In this document: positions 26,308 to 33,423 of the stretch, piece by piece | Layout: each line of letters begins with the position of its first letter | How positions within the stretch are numbered: position 1 is the first letter of the stretch | DNA from: CAVQND01 sp964653485 | Lineage (GTDB): Bacteria > Verrucomicrobiota > Verrucomicrobiia > Limisphaerales > UBA8199 | DNA: 64,000 nt | Assembly (NCBI GenBank): GCA_964653485.1 | Contig: CAZZFF010000001.1 | Span: 62,001-126,000 of the forward strand | Direction: 5' to 3' | Translations under genes and position numbers: made by a program | The notes under the pieces: model-generated | Databases searched by the model: none | Seen by the model: the letters and a program-made list of their open reading frames with translations, nothing else | What the model was told of the DNA's origin: nothing

Positions 26308-26551
26308 TTTGTGTTTGCTTTATGTGTTTCTTTTTGGAGTTGGTCACGCGCCCGCGTGACACTCCATCCTCATAACGCAACCAGGTCACCAGAAGCGGAC
26401 AAGGTTTTTCACGTATTCAGCGCCGTGAGTTGATTTGTGGATGAGGATTGAATTTCAAATCGCGTTCCTCGGCTCGTCGAGCGCAAACCCCTTCCCAGGC
26501 GGAATGGCGTTTGCAGCCCGTTGGCACCCCTCCCACCCACAATGGAACCCG
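26308..26551. other. Intergenic stretch, relatively AT-rich
   Basis: This holds the promoter side of the 50-residue gene. No gene or clear repeat is seen. Confidence 0.3.
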
Positions 26552-26830
26552 TTAATCGGTTTGGGTCATGGCGGCGATAGTGGAAATCGCATTTCCTTCG
26601 AGCCGGTTGTTAACGAACACGAATGTCCGCCGCTTCGGCCCCGTCGCCTTCCCCTCATCGATCAGCGCCCGGCCCGCCGCCCGCGCCTGCGGGTTTTCCT
26701 CCTTGGTGCTGTCGTATGGCTCAAACGCCTTGACCAGCAACCCCCGGTTCATCTACCAGAGCACCTGGATGTCGCCGATGGGGTCGAACCGGAAGTTGGC
26801 CGGGATGCGCTTTTGACCATCTCGACCAGC
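26552..26830 (-). pseudogene. Chimera of a RecD2 internal piece and a DUF72 C-terminus
   Basis: Reading leftwards, LVEMVK shifts frame to RIPANFRFDPIGDIQVL, then W-stop, then MNRGLL. This is the RecD2 segment that normally runs ...RIPxxFxFDPxxDIQVLxPMNRGxLG. It passes without a break into VKAFEPYDSTKEENPQARAA and TFVFVNNRLEGNAISTIAAM, the end of a DUF72 (YecE-like) protein. At least one frameshift and a TAG are present. Two unrelated genes were joined here, probably through the short shared string GTCAAGGCGTTTGAGCC or a similar one. Confidence 0.7.
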
Positions 26831-27018
26831 GTGGCGGTAGTGGACCGCGAGGTGCCGAGGCACCTCGCGGTCGAGGTCCGTCAGACCGCGCTGGGCTAGA
26901 CTGCTTGCCCATTCTCCTCGACAAAACCCCTGGATGGTGTTACGATTCGCTTATGTTGCGCCACTGGGGGGGTTGGGACTGGGCGACTTGCTCTACGAGA
27001 ACCGCCTGCTCGAAGGCC

Positions 27019-28473
27019 ATGGCCGGGCGGTTGAGAACCGCCTGCGCCACGAGGCTGCTACCGCTGCTCTTGCTGTTAGGGCTGCCCTGGGTGGTCCAAG
27101 CGCAATTCTCTTACACTACCAATAACGGCACGATCACGATCACGGGATATAGCGGTCCTGGCGGGGCGGTGAACATCCCCAGCACGATCAACGGCTTGCC
27201 GGTCACCAGTATCGGATATGCGGCCTTCTCTACCAGCCCCCTGACCGGCGTTACGATCCCTGACAGCGTCGCCAACATCGGGGACTATGCGTTCAATTAC
27301 TGTTTGGGTCTCGTCAACGTGACCCTTGGCCACAGCGTAACCAACATCGGAGGCGAGGCGTTCTATCACTGCACCAGCCTGGCCAACGTCGCGGACCTCG
27401 ACAACGTCACGGGCATCGGAGACTGGGCGTTCTGGTTCTGTGCTGCCCTGACGAACCTTACGATAGGCGACAGGCTCACCAGTATCGGGTTTGGAGCCTT
27501 CTATGACTGCTTCAGCCTGACCAGCGTTACGATCCCCGACAGCCTCACCAATACCGGGGATTACGTGTTCTGCGAATGTTTCAGTCTGACGAATGTCACG
27601 ATAGGGACCAACGTGACCGGCATCGGGAGCCATGCGTTCTTTTCCTGCACAAGCCTGACCGGCGTGACGATTCCCGACCGCGTCACCAGCATCGGAGACT
27701 CTGCGTTTGGAAACTGCACCAGCCTGAAAGCGATAAGGGTCGACGCACTTAACCCCAGCTATAGCACTTTGGACGGTGTCCTGTTCGACAAGAGCCAGAC
27801 GACGATCATTCAATATCCAGGGGGCAAAGCCGGACCCTCTTACACGACACCGAGTGGCGTCACCAGCGTCGAGGCCAACGCGTTCGCTGGCTGCGGGCTG
27901 ACCAACGTCACCATAGGCGACAGCGTCACCAGCATCGGAGAGAGCGCCTTCGGTCAATGCACCAACCTGAGCAGCGTCACCATCGGTAACAGCGTCACCA
28001 ACATTGGGTCGTTGGCGTTTGCCGGGTGCATCCGCTTGGCGGGAGCTTATTTCAGGGGTGACGCTCCCATCTTCGATTGGTATCAAGTCAAGATCGGACG
28101 TGGGGTGCAGCTTCTTTCTCCGTTCGGGTGTGCCTATAACTGGTCCGGGTATTACTTGTGTGACTATAACGCGACCGCGTATTACTTATCTGGGACTACC
28201 GGCTGGGGTCCCACGTTTGCCGACCTCCCAACCGCGCTGTGGACGCCCCAGGTGCAAATCAACGATGCCAGCTTTGGGGTGCGCACGAATCAATTCGGCT
28301 TCAACATCAACTGGGCCAACGACATGACCGTCGTGGTCGAAGCCAGCACCAGCCTGGCCAACCCCACATGGTCTCCGCTGGCGACGAACACCCTGACCGG
28401 CAGCCCGCTTTATTTCAGCGACCCGCAGTGGACGAACTATCCCACCCGCTTCTACCGCCTGCGCTGGCCGTGA
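27019..28473 (+). CDS. Secreted BspA-family leucine-rich repeat protein 2
   Basis: A 484-residue protein. The signal peptide is MAGRLRTACATRLLPLLLLL... cut after VVQA, before QFSYTTNNG. About fourteen 23-residue LRR_5 units follow, then an insert (YYLSGTTGWGPTFADLP) and the shared C-terminal tail ending TRFYRLRWP. The organisation matches proteins 1 and 3, so the three are paralogues. ATG 27019 is preferred because it directly precedes the signal peptide; ATG 26953 is the alternative. Confidence 0.9.
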   Translation: MAGRLRTACATRLLPLLLLLGLPWVVQAQFSYTTNNGTITITGYSGPGGAVNIPSTINGLPVTSIGYAAFSTSPLTGVTIPDSVANIGDYAFNYCLGLVNVTLGHSVTNIGGEAFYHCTSLANVADLDNVTGIGDWAFWFCAALTNLTIGDRLTSIGFGAFYDCFSLTSVTIPDSLTNTGDYVFCECFSLTNVTIGTNVTGIGSHAFFSCTSLTGVTIPDRVTSIGDSAFGNCTSLKAIRVDALNPSYSTLDGVLFDKSQTTIIQYPGGKAGPSYTTPSGVTSVEANAFAGCGLTNVTIGDSVTSIGESAFGQCTNLSSVTIGNSVTNIGSLAFAGCIRLAGAYFRGDAPIFDWYQVKIGRGVQLLSPFGCAYNWSGYYLCDYNATAYYLSGTTGWGPTFADLPTALWTPQVQINDASFGVRTNQFGFNINWANDMTVVVEASTSLANPTWSPLATNTLTGSPLYFSDPQWTNYPTRFYRLRWP

Positions 28474-28497
28474 GGCGAGTGCAGGCATCAGCCAGGC

Positions 28498-29304
28498 TCA
28501 ATCATGGCGGCGATAGTTGATGCTGTCGTATGGCTCAAACGCCTTCACGGCCTGCTCGTATTTGCGGCCCGGCTTGAGCAGAAACCGGGCGGCGACCAGG
28601 TCCGGGTTGGTCCGGGTGCCCGGCAGCGCCATCTGCTCGCCCACCGAGGGCATCGCCTCCCATGAATTAAAGACGTGCGCAACTTGATGCCGGGCCAGGC
28701 ACTCGAAGTACTCCGGCTTGAGCCAGTTCCGGTTCCGCATCTCGACGCCATACGGCCAGCCCTTCGGAAGTGCGCCCAGGAACTTGTCCAGATCGGCGAT
28801 AAAGTCGCGGCCATGCTCGTAGTCGGTTGGCCAGAACCGCAAAAACTCGAACATGAGCAGTCCGATCGGCGGGCGGATGGCCTCGCACGGCTTGAGGAAC
28901 GCTTTTGTAAAAAAAGCCGCGTTCAGGAAATTCTCGTTGGGTTGTCCGGCCTGCTGGCCGAACCGCTCCAGCTTCGGGAATCGCTTGATCGTGATCGCGT
29001 CAGTCACCTTCAACCCGAACACGAAATCGTCGGGCGTCTGGCCGACCATGCCCTCAAGGTATTGGGCGCTGGGGAAGGTGTAGTAGGCGGCGTCAACGCA
29101 GACGGTCTTGAAGACCTCGGCGTATTCCGCCAGGCACTCGCGGTTGAACCGGGTTTCGGCGAACTTGCCCCGGTGTTCATATCGGCTCCGGTCGTAAATC
29201 GTGCCGCACCAGCCGGGATATTTCCAGGAGGACGTGCCGACGTAAACGCCCTGCGCCGCCAGGGAGGCAGCCTGCTGGGCCAGTGCTTGCCGGTCGAGAG
29301 TCAC
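28498..29304 (-). CDS. DUF72 (YecE-like) protein with altered C-terminus
   Basis: A 268-residue protein. GVYVGTSSWKYPGWCGTIYD near the start and YGVEMRNRNWLKPEYFECL in the second half are typical of the TIM-barrel-like DUF72 family, whose function is unknown. The normal C-terminus is lost: after AFEPYDS the frame ends INYRRHD. Comparison with the piece at 26552-26752 shows a clean internal deletion of about 135 bases. It overlaps the thioredoxin-like gene (GTGA), so the two form an operon. Confidence 0.85.
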   Translation of the reverse strand: MTLDRQALAQQAASLAAQGVYVGTSSWKYPGWCGTIYDRSRYEHRGKFAETRFNRECLAEYAEVFKTVCVDAAYYTFPSAQYLEGMVGQTPDDFVFGLKVTDAITIKRFPKLERFGQQAGQPNENFLNAAFFTKAFLKPCEAIRPPIGLLMFEFLRFWPTDYEHGRDFIADLDKFLGALPKGWPYGVEMRNRNWLKPEYFECLARHQVAHVFNSWEAMPSVGEQMALPGTRTNPDLVAARFLLKPGRKYEQAVKAFEPYDSINYRRHD

Positions 29305-29819
29305 TTTTTGAACTCCCTGAGCGCCGTCTCGATGGCTTTCAGGTCGGCCTCGGGCCTCCTGGGCGCTGCCTTTTTCATCATCTGAACAAACCAGTCAACC
29401 TCCTTCGGCTGGGCCGGATAGCCGATGTTCTGACTATCCATTTTGGAGTTGATGATGAGCCGCCCCGTTGAATCCAGGAACGCGCAATAGGGCAGTCCGG
29501 CAGGACCGCCAAGGTCTTTGAGCAGCGCGTCGGCTCCCGCGTTTTCCAGGGCTTTGTTCTTTTCGTTTTCCTGGACCACGAGTTTGACCGGGATGAAATA
29601 TCTCTCAAAGACGGGCTTGATGTCGGGCCGGTCCAGGAAGGCGTCGAGCCGCTTGCACCAACCGCACCAGGACGCGCCGAAGTGGAGAAAAATGGCCTTG
29701 TGCTCGGCAGCCGCCTTAGCCTTGGCCGAGGCCAGCACCTGGTCGGCGGTGGGTGTTTCGGCATAACCGAGCAAGGCGCTGAGGGAGAACAGCGCGAGTA
29801 CTGGCAGGAGGGCTTTCAT
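29301..29819 (-). CDS. Secreted thioredoxin-like protein
   Basis: A 172-residue protein. The signal peptide is MKALLPVLALFSLSALLGYA. The thioredoxin fold carries HFGASWCGWCKRLDAF with the redox pair CGWC, a family-typical GLPYCAFLDSTGRLI strand (cis-Pro region) and a helical end. It probably works in periplasmic thiol-disulfide exchange. The stop overlaps the GTG of the DUF72 gene. Confidence 0.87.
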   Translation of the reverse strand: MKALLPVLALFSLSALLGYAETPTADQVLASAKAKAAAEHKAIFLHFGASWCGWCKRLDAFLDRPDIKPVFERYFIPVKLVVQENEKNKALENAGADALLKDLGGPAGLPYCAFLDSTGRLIINSKMDSQNIGYPAQPKEVDWFVQMMKKAAPRRPEADLKAIETALREFKK

Positions 29820-29881
29820 ACCCGCCTTGTAATCCCGGACCGACTCCTGGTCAAGGGCGCTGTTTACTGGATCAAGGAGTA

Positions 29882-30019
29882 ATGCTGCTGCCGCAGTGCT
29901 TGGACTCGACCCAGGCCCTCGGTCAGTATTGGACACAAGAGGCCAACCGGGAGGCGGCCAACCGGGAGGGCAGATCAACCGACTACGCCGTCGTCGCGAC
30001 GGTCCGCGTGCGGTTGTGA
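29882..30019 (+). CDS. Short ORF with repeated EANRE motif
   Basis: A 45-residue ORF, MLLPQCLDSTQALGQYWTQE..., with a tandem E-A-N-R-E unit and the end TDYAVVATVRVRL. Coding status is uncertain; it may be the tail of a lost gene. No family recognised. Confidence 0.25.
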   Translation: MLLPQCLDSTQALGQYWTQEANREAANREGRSTDYAVVATVRVRL

Positions 30020-30075
30020 ACTGGATGAAGAGAACCGGCTTGACCCCCGCATTGCCCGGACCTATAGGGTGAACA

Positions 30076-30264
30076 GTGAAATCCATCCTCCCCAGGATCG
30101 CTCTGGCATTTCTTGCTGTTGGAGTATCCTCCGCCATCGCAGCTTCCGTGGACGCGAGTCTGCCGAATGTCGCGCAATTCCAGACCAACCGCTCAGACCG
30201 TTTTTTGGTGGACCTCCAATATGTAAGCGCCGGACACCTTTTCAACGGCAGACGCGCCCTTTAG
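30076..30264 (+). CDS. Small exported protein or truncated secreted protein
   Basis: A 62-residue ORF from GTG 30076. It begins with a clear signal peptide (KSILPRIALAFLAVGVSSAI, then AAS) and then only about 35 residues (NVAQFQTNRSDRFLVDLQYV...). AGGG lies seven bases upstream. The length suggests the 5' end of a larger secreted protein that was cut off. Confidence 0.4.
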   Translation: MKSILPRIALAFLAVGVSSAIAASVDASLPNVAQFQTNRSDRFLVDLQYVSAGHLFNGRRAL

Positions 30265-30327
30265 CCGCATCGGGGCGCACATGTTCGAAGCCCGCAGACG
30301 GTCGCGCATCCACCGCCAGGGCTGCTG

Positions 30328-31308
30328 TCATTTCACCCCAGCCTTGGCGGCGGCTTCGGGGTCAATGGCTTTGAGGGCGTTGGTTGCGGCGGAGCGGACA
30401 ACTCCCTCTGGGTCGCTGAGCAAGTGCGCCAGTGCCGGGACCGTTTGTCGGGCTTCTGCTCCGAGGTTTCCAAGACCCTCGGCTGCATTACGTCGCACAA
30501 AAGGGTCGGCATCCTTCAAGGATTTCGCGAATACAGGCATGAGCACCGATGGTTCAACTTGAAACGTCCTTAGCGCACTAACCGCGCAAAGGCGTAAAGA
30601 CCAGTTGGGGCTAACAACATCCGGCAGGAATAAGGGAATTGCTTGGCGTGCCGCTGGCCCGATACTAACCAATGCGCCTCTCGCCGCCGATTCAGAGCAC
30701 GGTGAGATGCTTCGCTCACAGATGTCTATCAGGGCTGGCACGGCTTGCTGGGCATCGGCACCCAAAATCGCGAACCCGTATGCTCCTTCGCAGTTCACAG
30801 TCTCCGCTGAGTTCCTTGACCACGCCGGGCCTCTGACCCAGTTCGGGAGGTAGCTGACTCTTTCAATGTGCAAGTGCCAGAAGCGAATCAGTTTGGAGGC
30901 CAAGGGGGAGTCTTTCTTGCGCAGCATGTCCAGCAAGGTCGGTATCCCATTGGTGCCGATTTGCCGGATGGCCTTTTCGGCTCTCAGCGCTACCGCTGCC
31001 CTTCCAGGTCTGTATTCGTGCAGCCATGCCCGCAACCCCTTTCCTTGATATACCGGCTCGGTGTCGTGCGGGCGCAGAGTCAGCGTCCGCCAGGCGACCA
31101 CGCCAGCAAAAGCAACCACCAAGACGGCGACCGATATGGACCCTCTTTCGCATGGCGGCTGTATGGTGCGGTTCGGGCCGCGAATCAAGCGAAATTGAGA
31201 TGCTGTCGCGCTCGTCCAACTGTCCAATTTTGACAGTCGCGGGTCATGCAGCCAGCCTGCTGATGGCAGGGCATATTCGCCGCTCTTGCGGACGATTTCC
31301 GAGGGCAA
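30328..31308 (-). CDS. Membrane-anchored HEAT-repeat protein, possible 5' frameshift
   Basis: A signal anchor (ISVAVLVVAFAGVVAWRTL) is followed by EPVYQGKGLRAWLHEY, a typical opening in Verrucomicrobiota HEAT proteins. Four or more HEAT/PBS repeats follow (KAIRQIGTNGIPTLLDML, SLKDADPFVRRNAAEGLGNL, HLLSDPEGVVRSAATNALKA). The most natural start codon (ATG, MRKRVHIG) is in another frame just before the TM, so a one-base shift near the start is likely. Otherwise a TTG/GTG near 31120 or the far-upstream ATG 31308 is used. Such repeats mediate protein contacts. Confidence 0.75.
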   Translation of the reverse strand: MPSEIVRKSGEYALPSAGWLHDPRLSKLDSWTSATASQFRLIRGPNRTIQPPCERGSISVAVLVVAFAGVVAWRTLTLRPHDTEPVYQGKGLRAWLHEYRPGRAAVALRAEKAIRQIGTNGIPTLLDMLRKKDSPLASKLIRFWHLHIERVSYLPNWVRGPAWSRNSAETVNCEGAYGFAILGADAQQAVPALIDICERSISPCSESAARGALVSIGPAARQAIPLFLPDVVSPNWSLRLCAVSALRTFQVEPSVLMPVFAKSLKDADPFVRRNAAEGLGNLGAEARQTVPALAHLLSDPEGVVRSAATNALKAIDPEAAAKAGVK

Positions 31309-31429
31309 GTGCTATTCCGAACAGAAGATGGCCACCATCCTGGTGGGGGCTGGCGTCTCCAACGTGACTCGTTCTTCAACGGTCGCCGACCGAAGCGTGA
31401 TCACCGCCCGGAAACCGTGAGCGGCGCTC

Positions 31430-31525
31430 TCCTATTTCCAGGAGGACGTGCCCACGTAAACGCCCAGTGCTGCCAGGGCGGCAGCCTGCTGCCGCCAAGT
31501 CTTGCCGGTTGAAGGTCACGGCTGG
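31430..31525 (-). pseudogene. DUF72 N-terminal remnant
   Basis: The segment is alignable with the first 30 codons of the gene at 28498-29304. A frame still reads ALGVYVGTSSWK and then hits a stop, while the start MTFNRQDLA is in another frame. This is the third DUF72 piece in the window. Confidence 0.6.
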
Positions 31526-31565
31526 AACGATGGCCAAAACTACTCCACGAATCCCCTCAAGTCCG

Positions 31566-31955
31566 TTAACCCCTCCCTGAAACCCACTGTTTCATGTGCT
31601 GGTCCGCTTCTTCGTTGAGTTGCCGAAGCGAAGTCAGTTGCTCCTCCTGAGACAGCCCGGAAGCGCCCTTCCGCAACTGACCCTGCACGTATCGGTTGTG
31701 CTCCATCGAACATGGCAGGCACATAAACTTCAGCTTCTGAACACCCGTCACCAGGGAAAGGAAATCGGTGCCGCCAGCGCAAGGCTCACCGCCGCAATAC
31801 TCACAACGCGCTTCCCGTTGAGCCGAGACGAACTCCTTTGCCTCGGGCGAACTCGCCTCGAAACACTCTGGGCAGAGGTCGCGCCCTTGCGTCGCGTCGT
31901 CAAGGCCAGCGACGTGGCAAGTGGCTTCTCGTTGATGGCAGGAGTCGCAGAGCAT
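31566..31955 (-). CDS. Zinc-binding hypothetical protein (UvrB/UvrC-like cysteine motifs)
   Basis: A 129-residue protein. Paired Cys motifs, CDSCHQREATCHVAG and LCPECFEASSPE, then CEYCGGEPCAGG and FMCLPCSMEHN, indicate two zinc knuckles of the type found in McsA-like proteins. The C-terminus is helical (EEQLTSLRQLNEEADQHM). Function unknown. It lies 35 bases after the DUF5069 gene on the same strand, so an operon is likely. Confidence 0.75.
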   Translation of the reverse strand: MLCDSCHQREATCHVAGLDDATQGRDLCPECFEASSPEAKEFVSAQREARCEYCGGEPCAGGTDFLSLVTGVQKLKFMCLPCSMEHNRYVQGQLRKGASGLSQEEQLTSLRQLNEEADQHMKQWVSGRG

Positions 31956-31990
31956 GTTGAGGCAATGTTACACGCTCTTCGTTCTTCCGG

Positions 31991-32518
31991 TCAATCGCGA
32001 GGAACCGGCGTCAAGCAGCGCCCGCCCCCCGCTATCGGCTTCTGGCTCGCTGCCTCTGTCTCGCCGGTCAAGGTCCACAGCTTCCGGCCCTCATCGACCT
32101 CGTAGTAATCGAAGAACGTGACGATGTCCGTGCGGTGGGCCAAGCCGCTCGAAGCCTTGTACCGCTCCAACTCCTGGGTCCAGCCGTCGTCCTCGTCGCG
32201 CCAGCCGCGCTTCTCCATGAACTTGTTCCAGATGAGCACCTGCTCGTCGTTGGGGCGGCTTCCGTGCGAGAAGCACCAGGCCAGGATTTCGTCGTCGGTG
32301 CCGCCCGCCAGGACGCGCTCCCGCAGCGTTGGATACTCGACGCCCAGGAACCGGCAGCACCGGCCATCGAAGCTTGTGCCCAGGTTGGCGTGGTAGTCAG
32401 CGCGTAAAGTGCCAGCGGCATGGAGCCGAACCTTGTCGAGCATCCGGGCGAAATACACGACGCCGCCAGTCCGATCGTAGGCGCTGCGAGGAACGGAGGT
32501 TTGATGCTTCGGTTGCAT
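31991..32518 (-). CDS. DUF5069 protein
   Basis: A 175-residue protein. SAYDRTGGVVYFARMLDKVR, then RADYHANLG and CRFLGVEYPTLRERVLAGGT, is the core of the DUF5069 family (PF16798), common in Verrucomicrobiota; its function is unknown. ATG 32518 (MQPKHQTS) puts the domain at the N-terminus; the longer upstream frame is not protein-like. A perfect 23-bp interrupted palindrome lies about 170 bases upstream. Confidence 0.83.
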   Translation of the reverse strand: MQPKHQTSVPRSAYDRTGGVVYFARMLDKVRLHAAGTLRADYHANLGTSFDGRCCRFLGVEYPTLRERVLAGGTDDEILAWCFSHGSRPNDEQVLIWNKFMEKRGWRDEDDGWTQELERYKASSGLAHRTDIVTFFDYYEVDEGRKLWTLTGETEAASQKPIAGGGRCLTPVPRD

Positions 32519-33228
32519 GGTGCGTGAACCGGAACGTAAACCGCCGACGCTCAGCCGCAAGTGGAAATCCGCGCCGCCCGGCCCCCTAAAGCCGCCGTCA
32601 TTGAGGGCGGGTAATCGCCAGGCGACGACGGTGCTGGGCAGGCGGGCGACCTGCCCTGTGATCGGACATCTCGCGGTCAAAGCGGGGCCAACTGTCCAAA
32701 ATGGACAGTTGTGGCCAGATGCTGTCAACGGTCTGCTCAGGGACGCCGAACCTCACCCGAGATTGCATCGTACTGGCCCTCGGCGGTGCAATGAGGCACC
32801 CCACCGGATTTGTCAACAACTGTTCACATCCTGCTGCCCGAGAGTACGGTGCAAGGCCCACGCCGATGGCCCGGCAGCAGGGGTTCGGTTTTTAAGGGCG
32901 GCGGCTCCCGACAACTCGCTGGCGCTCCGTTCATCTGCCAGCAGGGCCAGGACGGCGTTCCGACCGCTCCCGGCCTGGCCGAGGCCGGTTTGCACTCCAA
33001 CGGCGGGCCGTGTCGCCCGTGGTGCCCTGACCGGGCGGACGGCCCAGGGATAGATTCCGGCTGCCGCTCCCGGCGCGATGGCCCCATCCCCGGCTCAAGT
33101 GCTTGCCCGAACCAGCCGATGTACCGTTGCGGGCCTTTTTGAAACTGCTCGCTGGCGACGCGGATTTCGTTTACCCTGGTCGCTGATGAAAACAAAAATG
33201 ACGAGAATACTGTAACCAACATTTTAGC
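32519..33228. other. Stretch without a supported gene; palindrome and minor coding traces
   Basis: This holds a strong palindrome (32689-32711). A minus-strand trace at about 33080-33190 reads NEIRVASEQFQKGPQRYIGW, but it has no start or stop of its own and lies beside the structured RNA, so it may be conserved non-coding DNA. Confidence 0.4.
32689..32711. promoter_or_regulatory. Perfect interrupted palindrome (CAACTGTCCA half-sites)
   Basis: CAACTGTCCA and its exact reverse complement are separated by AAA. A weaker relative (ACTGTC-N7-GACAGT) lies at 31219-31237. Operator or small terminator-like hairpin; no regulator known. Confidence 0.45.
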
Positions 33229-33388
33229 GTAGCTTCGGCTACTGGCCTCGATAGAAAACCGCGAATTTTCAAGTCCAGAGGCAAGCCGCTTAGCTCGCGC
33301 CCATCGGGCGCGGCTCGGCGTATTCTCTGGACGGGCGCTTCGCGGTGCCTCTATCGGGGGTGCGTTGGGTTCGCGCCCCTTTCTTTTT
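33229..33388 (+). ncRNA. Highly structured RNA, 6S RNA-like candidate
   Basis: Nested complementarity gives a consistent fold. A GTAGC/GCTAC hairpin with a UUCG loop lies at 33229-33242. The closing stem has 10 bp (33246-33255 with 33350-33359, one wobble). The 17/17-nt central bubble (33256-33272 and 33333-33349) has a 3' side that folds into a small hairpin (GGCGC/GTGCC). An 8-bp stem (33273-33280 with 33325-33332), shorter helices and a 7-bp apical hairpin (CGCGCCC-ATC-GGGCGCG) complete it. A terminator ends the unit. Closing stem, central bubble with a 3' hairpin and apical stem is the 6S RNA layout; 6S RNA binds sigma-70 RNA polymerase. The identity is inferred from architecture, not from sequence match. 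Confidence 0.55.
33357..33388 (+). terminator. Rho-independent terminator of the structured RNA
   Basis: An 8-bp stem (33357-33364 with 33372-33379, one wobble) and a TTGGGTT loop are followed by TTTCTTTTT. The stem shares three bases with the closing helix of the RNA. Confidence 0.7.
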
Positions 33389-33423
33389 GGCTGGGTTCGT
33401 GGTTGCGCTGGAAAGCAACTACC

